Positions 1-8,137 of a stretch of 37,986 nucleotides of DNA are shown here, piece after piece (position 1 is the stretch's first letter; every line of letters begins with the position of its first letter). Origin of the DNA: Lentzea indica (GTDB lineage: Bacteria; Actinomycetota; Actinomycetes; Mycobacteriales; Pseudonocardiaceae); NCBI RefSeq assembly GCF_012184385.1, contig NZ_VSRL01000068.1, positions 1-37,986 on the forward strand, read 5' to 3'. A program made the position numbers and the translations under genes. A model generated the notes under the pieces. That model was not told where the DNA came from. It did not search any database and saw nothing but the letters and a program-made list of their open reading frames with translations.

Positions 1-2
1 CC

Positions 3-365
3 CTCGGCGCGATCCCGGTCGCCTACGGTGACGGCCTCGCCGCACGGGTCCGCGCCGCCGCACCGCAGGGCGTCGGCGCCGTGTACGACGCCGCGGGCCA
101 GGGCGATCTGGAGGTGTCGATCGAGCTGCGCGGCGGCACCGATCGGATCGTCACCATCGCCGATCCCCGTGCCGCCGAGGTGGGCGTCACCTTTTCCAGC
201 GGCGGCCGCCCGTTCGGCGCCGAGCTCGCCGAGTACGCCCGCCTCGCGGCGGACGGCAAGCTCGGAGTGCGGGTCGCGCAGAGCCTTCCACTGGCCGACG
301 CCGGCAAGGCACAGGAGCTGAGCGCGAGCGGCCACGCCGGCGGAAAACTCGTCCTGCGCCCGTAG
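3..365 (+). CDS. C-terminal part of a zinc-binding/quinone-type medium-chain dehydrogenase (partial)
   Basis: The reading frame is open from the window edge to a TAG at 363-365, so only about 120 C-terminal residues are present. The visible part begins LGAIPVAYGDGL and continues with GVGAVYDAAG, which resembles the end of the Rossmann domain of NADPH:quinone reductase-like MDR enzymes. It then has RIVTIADPRAAEVGVTF and the closing segment LADAGKAQELSASGHAGGKLVL, the usual last helix and strand of this family. The enzyme would reduce or oxidise a small organic substrate with NADP(H) in the cytoplasm; the substrate cannot be told. The N-terminal catalytic domain lies outside the window. An ATG inside the frame at 81 is too deep in the fold to be the real start. 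Confidence 0.8.
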   Translation, partial: LGAIPVAYGDGLAARVRAAAPQGVGAVYDAAGQGDLEVSIELRGGTDRIVTIADPRAAEVGVTFSSGGRPFGAELAEYARLAADGKLGVRVAQSLPLADAGKAQELSASGHAGGKLVLRP

Positions 366-415
366 CCCGTCTCGACAGGCGGTCCTACCGGTCACGGTGA
401 GGCACTATCTGCCCC

Positions 416-1267
416 ATGACTCAACGCGTCGTGGTGACCGGAGGCAGCGGCAAGCTCGGGCGTGCCGTCGTGGCCGACCTGCTGGAGCACGGCTGGGAGG
501 TCCACAACCTCGACCAGGCCACCCCTCCGGCCGGTCAGGGATGCGAGTTCACGCGGGTCGATTTGACCGACTACGGCCAGGTCGTGGAGGCGGTCAGCGG
601 CATCGACGACAGGTACGCCGGACTGGACGCCGTCGTGCACCTGGCGGCGATTCCGGGTCCGGGCGTTGCGCCCAACGCGAAGACGTTCCACAACAACGTG
701 ACGAGCACCTACAACGTGTTCGCCGCGGCACGGCTGGCCGGCGTACGCAACGTGGTGTGGGCGTCCAGCGAGACGGTGCTGGGACTGCCGTTCGACACTC
801 CCCCGCCGTACATCCCCATCGACGAGGAGTACGCGGGGCGTCCGGAGACGTCGTACTCGCTGGGCAAGCTCGTCGACGAGACGCTCGCCCAGCAGTTCTG
901 CCGGTGGGAGCCCGAGATGAAGATCATCGGGTTGCGGTTCTCGAACGTCATGGAGCCGCACGACTACGAGCGCTTCCCGTTCGACGCCGACCCGCTCGCG
1001 CGCAAGTGGAACCTCTGGTCGTACATCGACGCACGGGACGGTGCGCAGGCCGTGCGCAAGGCGCTCGCGCACGACGCCACGGGCTTTGACGTGTTCATCA
1101 TCGCCAACGCCGACACGTGCATGACGACGCCGAACGACGAGCTCGTCGCGAAGGTCTACCCCGGCGTGCCGCTCAAGCGGGAGTTCGGTCCTCACGAGAC
1201 GCTGCTGTCGATTGAGAAGGCACGACGGGTGCTGGGGTTCGAGCCCACGCACACCTGGCGGTCGTGA
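416..1267 (+). CDS. NAD-dependent epimerase/dehydratase (extended SDR)
   Basis: This 283-residue protein has the nucleotide-binding glycine motif GGSGKLG at residues 9-15 directly after a beta strand (RVVVTG). It has the strand-4 segment VVHLAAIPGPG and the catalytic pair YSLGK (YxxxK). It is therefore an extended short-chain dehydrogenase of the epimerase/dehydratase group, acting with NAD(P) on a nucleotide sugar, uronate or similar substrate. The closing segment LLSIEKARRVLGFEP is typical of the group. The ATG at 416 is the first credible start. The last 95 bases overlap the convergent polyprenyl-synthetase gene on the other strand. The precise substrate is not recognisable. Confidence 0.88.
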   Translation: MTQRVVVTGGSGKLGRAVVADLLEHGWEVHNLDQATPPAGQGCEFTRVDLTDYGQVVEAVSGIDDRYAGLDAVVHLAAIPGPGVAPNAKTFHNNVTSTYNVFAAARLAGVRNVVWASSETVLGLPFDTPPPYIPIDEEYAGRPETSYSLGKLVDETLAQQFCRWEPEMKIIGLRFSNVMEPHDYERFPFDADPLARKWNLWSYIDARDGAQAVRKALAHDATGFDVFIIANADTCMTTPNDELVAKVYPGVPLKREFGPHETLLSIEKARRVLGFEPTHTWRS

Positions 1268-2183
1268 CCTCCCTGGCGAGCCCGAACAGCTCGTCCGCCG
1301 CCCGCGCCCTCGGTTTCACCTGCCGCAGGTGGTTGAGGGCGCGGGCGAGCAGCAGTTCCGCCTGCTGCTCGCACCACTTCCGGCCGCCCGCCCGCTCGAC
1401 GAGGTCGGCCAGTTCGCGGGGTTCCGCATCGAAGGAGTACACGTCGGTGCCTGCGTCGATCGCCGCCACGACAGGGAGGGTGCGACGGCGGCGCGCGAGG
1501 TCGTGGTGCAGCGGCCTGCCGCTGATCGCGGCGCCGCCCCAGATGGCCAGAACGTCGTCGACGTGCTTGCGCGCCAGGCCGATGTCGTCGCCGAACTCCC
1601 TGAGGTGGCCGGCCTGGCTGCTGCTCGCGCCCGCGGCCAGTGCACCCAGCTCGCACGCGCACGCCGTGAGCGCCGAGTGCTTCGCCGCCGCCACGCCCAG
1701 ATGTTCGGTCAGGTCGACGTCGTCTCGTTCGTCCATCTCGATTTCCTGGACATAACCGTCCACAACGGACAACAACGTGGCGTTGAGGATCATCACCTCT
1801 GGTTTCGTGAGCCGTGCGAAGGCGAGCGAAACCAAAGCGTCCGCCGCAGATACCGCCCTGTCGTCGCCGAACTCCACCAACGCGCTCGGCTGACGGCCCC
1901 TGCTGACAGCGCGGGTCAGGAGGTCCGCGTGCAACTGTTCGTGCAGGTGCGCGAGTTCCAGCGCGACGGCCACCCTGATCGCCTCGGTGGCGTCGCCGAT
2001 CGTCTCCGCGGAGAGCAGGGCGAGCGCGGCGGTCGAGAAGTCCTGCTGCCCGAGGCTGTACTGGATCACCTCGTGGGTTTCGTCAGGAAGGTCGGCCAGC
2101 GCGGCGTGGAGCGGTGGTTCGACCGTGGCACGGGTCCGCTCCAGCACGTCCCGCGGCGCCGCGACCACGTCGATGCTCACCAT
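1173..2183 (-). CDS. Polyprenyl synthetase family protein with degenerate first aspartate motif
   Basis: The protein of 336 residues has the overall shape of trans-isoprenyl diphosphate synthases. The C-terminal half reads HVDDVLAIWGGAAISGRP, followed by DLARRRRTLPVVAA. This matches the second aspartate-rich region and the following conserved block of bacterial polyprenyl synthetases with a DDxLxIWG motif. The first aspartate motif (normally HDDxxD) is replaced by LHEQLHADLL, so the usual metal and substrate site is altered. The start at 2183 is chosen because AGAGGAA lies six bases upstream; a longer frame to 2273 has no such site. The C-terminal tail of about 30 residues is encoded antisense to the epimerase gene. 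It may be inactive or a divergent isoprenoid enzyme; no terpene gene is adjacent. Confidence 0.75.
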   Translation of the reverse strand: MVSIDVVAAPRDVLERTRATVEPPLHAALADLPDETHEVIQYSLGQQDFSTAALALLSAETIGDATEAIRVAVALELAHLHEQLHADLLTRAVSRGRQPSALVEFGDDRAVSAADALVSLAFARLTKPEVMILNATLLSVVDGYVQEIEMDERDDVDLTEHLGVAAAKHSALTACACELGALAAGASSSQAGHLREFGDDIGLARKHVDDVLAIWGGAAISGRPLHHDLARRRRTLPVVAAIDAGTDVYSFDAEPRELADLVERAGGRKWCEQQAELLLARALNHLRQVKPRARAADELFGLAREVTTARCAWARTPAPVVPSQSTAASREDRTPA

Positions 2184-2361
2184 GCGCGTTCCTCTCAGAC
2201 CCCAGGGAAAGAAGCTAAACCTGCTGGTCAGGTGCGCATGTCCGGTTGCCACTCTCGTGTCAAAGAGGGGCACGATCCGGCGAGCGGGACTACGTTGATG
2301 TTGAACAGGTTGTCGCCACCATCACCCGACCGTGATCATCGTTTTCCTGAGGGGCCTGACC

Positions 2362-3327
<966 letters not shown>

Positions 3328-3337
3328 GGCAGGACGC

Positions 3338-3676
3338 TCACACCGGTTCCGCGCGGAGCTGGAGCAGCAGCTCGTTCTGCCCGGCCAGCAGTTCGGTCAG
3401 GATGCGTCTGGCGGCTCTGAGCAGTTCGGCCACGTCACCGCCGGCGAGGGCGTACACCACGGTCGAGCCCTCGCGGGTGGCCGTGACGATCCCGGACCTG
3501 CGCAGGACGGCGAGCTGGGCGGAGAGGTTCGAGGCCTCCACGTCGATCTCGACGAGCAGGTCGCGCACCGCCTTCGGCCCGTCCTGGAGCAGCTCCAGCA
3601 CGCGGATGCGCACCGGATGCCCGAGCATCCGGAAGAAGTCGGCCTTCGCCTGGTACAGCGGAACGGGCACGGTCAC
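3338..3676 (-). CDS. ArsR-family winged-helix transcriptional regulator
   Basis: The 112-residue protein has a compact winged-helix fold. It starts with an N-terminal helix (QAKADFFRMLGHPVRIRVLELL), followed by the recognition helix region VEASNLSAQLAVLRRSGIV and the wing REGSTVVYAL. This is the ArsR/SmtB pattern; repressors of this type bind short inverted repeats and leave DNA when metal, redox or small-molecule signals bind. No clear metal-binding Cys cluster is present, so it may not be a metal sensor. The GTG start at 3676 overlaps the TGA of the preceding small gene by four bases (GTGA), so the two are translationally coupled. The 38-bp palindrome at 3837-3874 lies just upstream of this pair and is a likely operator. 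Confidence 0.88.
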   Translation of the reverse strand: MTVPVPLYQAKADFFRMLGHPVRIRVLELLQDGPKAVRDLLVEIDVEASNLSAQLAVLRRSGIVTATREGSTVVYALAGGDVAELLRAARRILTELLAGQNELLLQLRAEPV

Positions 3677-3828
3677 TTCACCCCGTGCTCGTCGGCGAGC
3701 CGCCTGAGGTTCGCGAGGTCGGCGCCGTGCACCTCGGCGGCGTACGCGTCCTGCCGTTCCACCGCCAGGCGCACGGCCTCTTCCGCCTGCTCGATGCGGG
3801 CCAGCAGGTTGTCCCTGAACTCGTTCAC
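3673..3828 (-). CDS. Small helical protein coupled to the ArsR regulator
   Basis: This 51-residue frame begins at a GTG at 3828 and ends in a TGA that overlaps the start of arsR. It reads NEFRDNLLARIEQAEEAVRL and continues as an amphipathic, charged helix rich in Ala, Glu and Arg, probably a short coiled coil. I do not recognise a family. The 4-nt overlap with the arsR start and its place directly behind the 38-bp palindrome indicate that it is the first gene of a two-gene operon. It could be a partner or modulator of the regulator, but nothing in the sequence shows this. The base composition and codon use fit a real gene. Confidence 0.65.
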   Translation of the reverse strand: MNEFRDNLLARIEQAEEAVRLAVERQDAYAAEVHGADLANLRRLADEHGVK

Positions 3829-3836
3829 GACACCAC

Positions 3837-3874
3837 AACCTGTCGAATTGAAGAAGTCTTCAATTCGACAGGTT
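3837..3874. promoter_or_regulatory. 38-bp perfect palindrome, probable ArsR operator
   Basis: Two 18-base arms (AACCTGTCGAATTGAAGA and its exact complement) flank a 2-base centre at 3855-3856. It lies eight bases upstream of the small gene of the arsR pair and touches the TAA stop of the upstream lipoprotein gene. The core is AT-rich in GC-rich DNA and contains TTGAA/TTCAA half-sites, as in many ArsR-type operators. It has no T run, so an operator is favoured over a terminator, although the transcript could fold as a hairpin and serve both roles. Confidence 0.7.
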
Positions 3875-5021
3875 ACCCGAGCTTGGAGACCTCGATGAAG
3901 TCCGGGATCTGAGCCTTGAGCGCCCCGTTCGGCTGGAACCGGTAGAACAGCACGGCGGTGCTGCACGCCGAGTTGCCGAACCACGCGTGGTCGCAGGTGA
4001 TCTGCGGCCCGAGGAAGCTGTCGAGGTCCTTCACGGCACGCAGGGCCTGCTCGGGCGTACCGTCCGAAGTGGACAGCACCCGCGCGAGCGTCATCATGTC
4101 CGCGAACGACACCACCGCTCCCGCAACGGGTTCGTCGTGGCCGGCGTCCTTCATGGCCTGCCGGTACTCCTCGATCTCCTCCTGGTTGGCTGGCGGCGCG
4201 GACAGCGGGTCGGTGGGGTGCCAGAAGTCGGAGGACAGCTCGACGCCGATCGACTGGTTCCCGACGGACCTGGGCAGCCCGGTGCACGACGCCGCGAGGA
4301 TCCGCCCGTCGTAACTGGCTTCCCGCAGCGCACGGACCATGTGCGTGCACTGGTCCTCGGTGGCGGCGATGCTGCCGGAGGCTTCCGCGGTGGCGACGGT
4401 CCTGGCCAGGCTCTCCCAACCGGGGTTGTCCGCGGGGTAGTAGACCGAGCGGTAGCCGAGGCCGAACCGCTTGGCTGCCGGGGTGAGCACGGTGTCGGTG
4501 AAGGCGTGCGTCGTCGGCGACTCGGGCAGCAGCCAGGCCACCGTCTTCACGCCCTGGTCGGCGTAGTACTTCAGCGCCGCCGTGCCGTACGCGACGGCGG
4601 CGGCACCGAAGAAGAACGCGTTCTTGTGGTTCATCAGGCCTGGCGTGAACTGAACGTGCCCGACGAGCGGAATGCCGGCCTCGTTCAGCTTGGGCATCGC
4701 GGCGTCGGCCCCGGTGTCCACACCCTGCACGACCACTTCGACGTTCTCGCCGACGAACTTCTCGGCACACTTCTCCGACTGTTCGGGCGTGCCGTCCGTG
4801 GGGCAGGTGACGAGCTCGAACGGACGGTTTTTGAGGCCGCCCTTGCGGTTGAGGTGGGCGACGGCGACCTCGGCACCGGTTTGCAGCTCCGGCACGGCGA
4901 ACGCGCCGGACGCGTTGTTGAGGTATCCGATCCTGACGGGTTCGCCGCTGGGACCTCTCTTCTGCTCGGCGGCACATCCGGTGACCAGCAGGAGGACAGC
5001 GGCTACGACCCTCACGTGCAT
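3873..5021 (-). CDS. Type 1 periplasmic binding protein-like lipoprotein (branched-chain amino acid type)
   Basis: This 382-residue protein starts with MHVRVVAAVLLLVTGCAA, a lipoprotein signal with the lipobox VTGC. It would be anchored to the outer face of the membrane. The mature part follows the Leu/Ile/Val-binding fold: VRIGYLNNASGAFAVPELQ, then GAEVAVAHLNRKGGL, AGIPLVGH and a DxxxL-type second lobe. Such proteins bind amino acids, amides or aromatic acids for ABC import, or act as sensors. No permease or ATPase gene is adjacent, so it is an orphan here. The start at 5021 has AGGGGAG about eight bases upstream. It is divergent from the molybdate operon. Confidence 0.85.
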   Translation of the reverse strand: MHVRVVAAVLLLVTGCAAEQKRGPSGEPVRIGYLNNASGAFAVPELQTGAEVAVAHLNRKGGLKNRPFELVTCPTDGTPEQSEKCAEKFVGENVEVVVQGVDTGADAAMPKLNEAGIPLVGHVQFTPGLMNHKNAFFFGAAAVAYGTAALKYYADQGVKTVAWLLPESPTTHAFTDTVLTPAAKRFGLGYRSVYYPADNPGWESLARTVATAEASGSIAATEDQCTHMVRALREASYDGRILAASCTGLPRSVGNQSIGVELSSDFWHPTDPLSAPPANQEEIEEYRQAMKDAGHDEPVAGAVVSFADMMTLARVLSTSDGTPEQALRAVKDLDSFLGPQITCDHAWFGNSACSTAVLFYRFQPNGALKAQIPDFIEVSKLG

Positions 5022-5128
5022 GACTGACGGCTCCCCTATGAGCATCGGCGGTGATGCGAAGCGCCGATGGTCACGAGGTGAGACGCCACCGATAAGTCGG
5101 GTTCCCCCGACACCTAGGACTTTCGCGG

Positions 5129-5156
5129 TTGAGAGTTCCGCAGACGCGGTTATAAG
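5129..5156 (+). promoter_or_regulatory. Promoter of the molybdate operon (-35/-10)
   Basis: TTGAGA at 5129-5134 and TATAAG at 5151-5156 are separated by 16 bases. The expected transcription start lies at about 5163, within a few bases of the GTG at 5166. No ribosome-binding site precedes that GTG, so the first gene of the operon is probably translated from a leaderless or near-leaderless transcript, which is common in actinobacteria. This is read from the sequence only. Confidence 0.55.
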
Positions 5157-5165
5157 CTGCCGTTC

Positions 5166-5564
5166 GTGCCGAATCTGCGGATCAGCGAGGCCGCCGCGCT
5201 GCTCGGGGTCAGTGACGACACCCTGCGCCGGTGGATAGACCAGGGACGCCTGGAGTCCGTCGTGCTCGACAACGGGCGCAAGGGCGTCAGCGGGACGGAG
5301 CTCGCCGCGTTCGCCCAGAAGATGACCGAGGTGACCGAGCCCGGTGTGACGGTGGCGGCTTCGGCTCGCAATCGGATGAAGGGCATCGTCACCCGTGTCA
5401 TCAAGGACGGGGTCATGGCCCAGGTCGACATGCAGGCAGGGCCGTTCCGCATCACGTCGCTGATGAGCCGCGAGTCCGCGGACGAGCTGGGCCTCGAGGT
5501 GGGCAGTGTCGCCGTTGCCTCCATCAAGTCCACCCACGTCGTCGTCGAGATCCCGGAGGCCTGA
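5166..5564 (+). CDS. HTH regulator with a single molybdate-binding Mop/TOBE domain
   Basis: The N-terminal half (residues 1-60) is a MerR/excisionase-like helix-turn-helix: RISEAAALLGVSDDTLRRWI followed by a short wing. Residues 66-130 form a Mop/TOBE domain (SARNRMKGIVTRVIKDGVMA, and VASIKSTHVVVEI at the end), which binds molybdate or tungstate in ModE-like and molbindin proteins. The protein therefore probably senses intracellular molybdate and controls the modABC genes that follow directly; only one base separates its stop from the modA TTG. At 132 residues it is a minimal ModE alternative with one Mop unit, so it must oligomerise to form a full binding site. The GTG start has no ribosome site and sits next to the promoter. 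Confidence 0.85.
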   Translation: MPNLRISEAAALLGVSDDTLRRWIDQGRLESVVLDNGRKGVSGTELAAFAQKMTEVTEPGVTVAASARNRMKGIVTRVIKDGVMAQVDMQAGPFRITSLMSRESADELGLEVGSVAVASIKSTHVVVEIPEA

Positions 5565-5565
5565 G

Positions 5566-6318
5566 TTGAGGAGGGTCCTCGCGGTGGCGGCCACCCTGGT
5601 GCTCGCGGGATGCGGGTCTCAGCACCAGCCCGGCACGGGTGTCACCGGGGAGATCACGGTGTTCGCGGCGGCGTCGCTGACCGGGTCGTTCCAGAAGCTG
5701 GGCAAGGAGTTCGAGGCCGCGAACCCCGGTTCGAAGGTCACGTTCAACTTCGCGGGCAGCTCGGCGCTCGCGCAGCAGATCAACCGCGGCGCGCCCGCCG
5801 ACGTGTTCGCGTCCGCGGCGCCGTCGAACATGAAGCAGGTGACCGACACCGGGGCGATCACGGCCTCGCCGGCGACGTTCGCGAAGAACACGCTGCAGAT
5901 CGTGGTCCCCAAGGGCAACCCCGGCAAGATCACGGGTCTCGCGGACTTCGCCAAGGCCGACCTGAAGATCGCGTTGTGCGCGGAGCAGGTGCCGTGCGGC
6001 GCGGCGTCGAAGAAGGCGTTCGAGGCAGCCGGGATCACGGCCGCGCCGGACACGCTGGAGCAGGACGTGAAGGCCGCGCTCACCAAGGTGTCACTGGGCG
6101 AGGTCGACGCGGCGCTCGTCTACCGCACGGACGTCAAGGCGGCCGGTGACGAGGTCGAGGGCCAGGACTTCGCGGAGGCTTCGAGCGCGGTCAACGACTA
6201 CCCGATCGCACCGCTGGCCAAGGCGCCCAACGCCACCGCTGCCCAGGCTTTCGTCGACCACGTGCTGTCCGCGAAGGGCCGCGAGGTGCTGGCCGAAGCC
6301 GGGTTCGCGGCGCCGTGA
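5566..6318 (+). CDS. modA: Molybdate ABC transporter substrate-binding lipoprotein ModA
   Basis: The protein captures molybdate outside the membrane for the ModBC transporter. The TTG at 5566 is chosen as start because GGAGG lies just upstream at 5555-5559 and the product then begins with RR and a lipobox (LVLAGC). The mature part has the ModA signatures VFAAASLTGSFQKLG, FNFAGSSALAQQI and GAPADVFASA, which hold the oxyanion-binding Ser residues, and later ALVYRTDV. It ends four bases inside modB (GTGA overlap). Length of about 250 residues is normal for the family. Tungstate binding cannot be excluded. Confidence 0.95.
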   Translation: MRRVLAVAATLVLAGCGSQHQPGTGVTGEITVFAAASLTGSFQKLGKEFEAANPGSKVTFNFAGSSALAQQINRGAPADVFASAAPSNMKQVTDTGAITASPATFAKNTLQIVVPKGNPGKITGLADFAKADLKIALCAEQVPCGAASKKAFEAAGITAAPDTLEQDVKAALTKVSLGEVDAALVYRTDVKAAGDEVEGQDFAEASSAVNDYPIAPLAKAPNATAAQAFVDHVLSAKGREVLAEAGFAAP

Positions 6319-7094
6319 GGTCGAGGCTGCCGGTCGTCCTGGTCCTGCCTGCGGTGGCAGGGCTCGCCTTCCTGCTCGTGCCGCTGGCGGGCCTGCTCGT
6401 CGAGACGCCATGGGCGACCTTGCCCTCGCAGCTCTTCAGCGCCGAAGTCGGGCAGGCGCTGCAACTCTCGTTGATCTGCGCGTCGCTCGCCACGATCGTC
6501 TGTCTCGTTCTCGGCGTGCCACTCGCGTGGCTGCTCGCGCGCAGCGACCTGCCCGGTCGTGGGTTGCTGCGCGCCTTGGTGACGGTGCCGCTGGTCCTGC
6601 CCCCGGTGGTGGGTGGCGTGGCACTGCTGCTGGTGCTCGGGCGGCGAGGGCTGGTCGGCCAGTACCTCGACCAGTGGTTCGGCGTCTCACTTCCGTTCAC
6701 CACAACGGGAGTCGTGCTCGCCGAGGCGTTCGTCGCGATGCCGTTCCTGGTCATCTCGGTCGAGGGAGCCCTGCGGGCCGCCGACCCGCGTTACGAGGAG
6801 GCCGCCGCGACGCTCGGGGCCTCGCGCTGGCTGACGTTCCGCCGTGTGACCCTGCCGGGGATCATGCCGGGGGTGGTGGCGGGAACCGTGCTGTGCTGGG
6901 CCCGCGCGCTCGGCGAGTTCGGCGCGACGATCACGTTCGCCGGCAACTTCCCCGGCAGGACGACGACCATGCCCCTCGCCGTCTACCTGGCGCTGGAGAC
7001 CGACCCGGACGCCGCCATCGTGCTCAGCATCGTGCTGCTCCTGGTGTCCGTCGCCGTGCTGGCCGGCCTGCGCGACAAGTGGATCCGCGCATGA
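6315..7094 (+). CDS. modB: Molybdate ABC transporter permease ModB
   Basis: This 259-residue membrane protein has five to six hydrophobic segments. It carries the cytoplasmic EAA loop EEAAATLGASRWLTFRRV followed by LPGIMPGVVAG, the docking site for the ATPase. ARALGEFGATI is a strong ModB/CysT-type signature. It forms the channel for molybdate entry together with ModA and ModC. The GTG start overlaps the modA stop by four bases and its own stop overlaps the modC ATG by four bases (ATGA), so the three proteins should be made in coupled amounts. Confidence 0.95.
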   Translation: MRSRLPVVLVLPAVAGLAFLLVPLAGLLVETPWATLPSQLFSAEVGQALQLSLICASLATIVCLVLGVPLAWLLARSDLPGRGLLRALVTVPLVLPPVVGGVALLLVLGRRGLVGQYLDQWFGVSLPFTTTGVVLAEAFVAMPFLVISVEGALRAADPRYEEAAATLGASRWLTFRRVTLPGIMPGVVAGTVLCWARALGEFGATITFAGNFPGRTTTMPLAVYLALETDPDAAIVLSIVLLLVSVAVLAGLRDKWIRA

Positions 7095-8119
7095 CCCTGC
7101 ACGCAGAGCTCCGCGTCCAGCGCGACGACTTCACGCTCGAACTGGACCTCGCGATCGAGCCGGGCGAGGTCGTGGCACTGCTCGGCCCCAACGGTGCGGG
7201 CAAGACCACCGCCCTGCGCGCGCTCGCCGGACTGCTGACCGGTGGCCGTGTCCGCGTCGGCGAGTCCACTTGGGACGATCTGCCCGCCGAGAAACGCCCG
7301 ATCGGCGTGGTGTTCCAGGACTACCTGCTCTTCGCGCACATGAGCGCGCTCGACAACGTCGCGTTCGGCCTGCGCGCTCGCGGCACCCGCAAGGCCGAGG
7401 CCAACGTCATCGCACTGGAAGGCTTGCGGCAGGTCGGCCTGGCCGAGTTCGCCAGGGCCAAGCCCCGCACGCTTTCCGGCGGCCAGGCCCAGCGCGTCGC
7501 CCTCGCCCGCGCACTCGCCACGTCACCGGAACTGCTGCTGCTCGACGAACCACTGGCAGCGCTGGACGCCACCACCCGGCTGCGCGTGCGTTCCGAACTG
7601 GGCAGGCACCTCCAGAACTACCCAGGTCACACGCTCCTGGTCACCCACGACCCGTTGGACGCCATGGTGCTCGCGGACCGGATCGTCATCCTGGAGGACG
7701 GCCGCGTGGTCCAGCAGGGCACGCCGCGCGAAGTCGTCCGGCAGCCGCGCACCGACTACGTAGCCCACCTCGTCGGCCTCAACTTCTACCGGGGCGTCGC
7801 TTCCGGCACCGAGGTGCGTCTCGACGGCGGCGGCACGCTCACGATCGCAGAGCCTTCTGAAGGTCCGGTGCACGTGGTGTTCCCGCCGTCCGCGGTGAGC
7901 CTGTTCCCCGCCAAACCCGCGGGAAGCCCGCGGAACACGTGGCAGGCCGTCGTTTCCGGCATCGAGCAACACGCCCACACCACCCGCGTCGATCTCGCCG
8001 GCTCCCCCGCCGTGCTGGCCGACATCACCACCGCCACTGTGGCCGAGCTGCGACTGCAGCCCGGTGACACGCTGTGGGTCTCCCTGAAAGCGACGGAGAT
8101 CCACACCTATGCTCGATGA
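7091..8119 (+). CDS. modC: Molybdate ABC transporter ATP-binding protein ModC
   Basis: The 342-residue ATPase has Walker A GPNGAGKT, Q-loop VVFQDYLLFAHM, the ABC signature LSGGQAQRVALARAL, Walker B LLLLDEPLAALD and the switch His in LLVTHDPLDAM. The C-terminal 110 residues (after about residue 235) hold a TOBE-type domain with VHVVFPPSAVSLF and WVSLKATEIHTY, where cytoplasmic molybdate can bind and inhibit transport. It drives uptake through ModB. It ends 18 bases before the convergent TPR remnant, with no obvious terminator hairpin between. Confidence 0.95.
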   Translation: MTLHAELRVQRDDFTLELDLAIEPGEVVALLGPNGAGKTTALRALAGLLTGGRVRVGESTWDDLPAEKRPIGVVFQDYLLFAHMSALDNVAFGLRARGTRKAEANVIALEGLRQVGLAEFARAKPRTLSGGQAQRVALARALATSPELLLLDEPLAALDATTRLRVRSELGRHLQNYPGHTLLVTHDPLDAMVLADRIVILEDGRVVQQGTPREVVRQPRTDYVAHLVGLNFYRGVASGTEVRLDGGGTLTIAEPSEGPVHVVFPPSAVSLFPAKPAGSPRNTWQAVVSGIEQHAHTTRVDLAGSPAVLADITTATVAELRLQPGDTLWVSLKATEIHTYAR

Positions 8120-8137
8120 CCTGGCCACAGCCGATCG

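Noticed and set aside
5022..5165. Molybdenum-cofactor riboswitch before the mod operon
   Set aside because: The predicted transcription start is almost at the GTG, leaving no room for a leader RNA.
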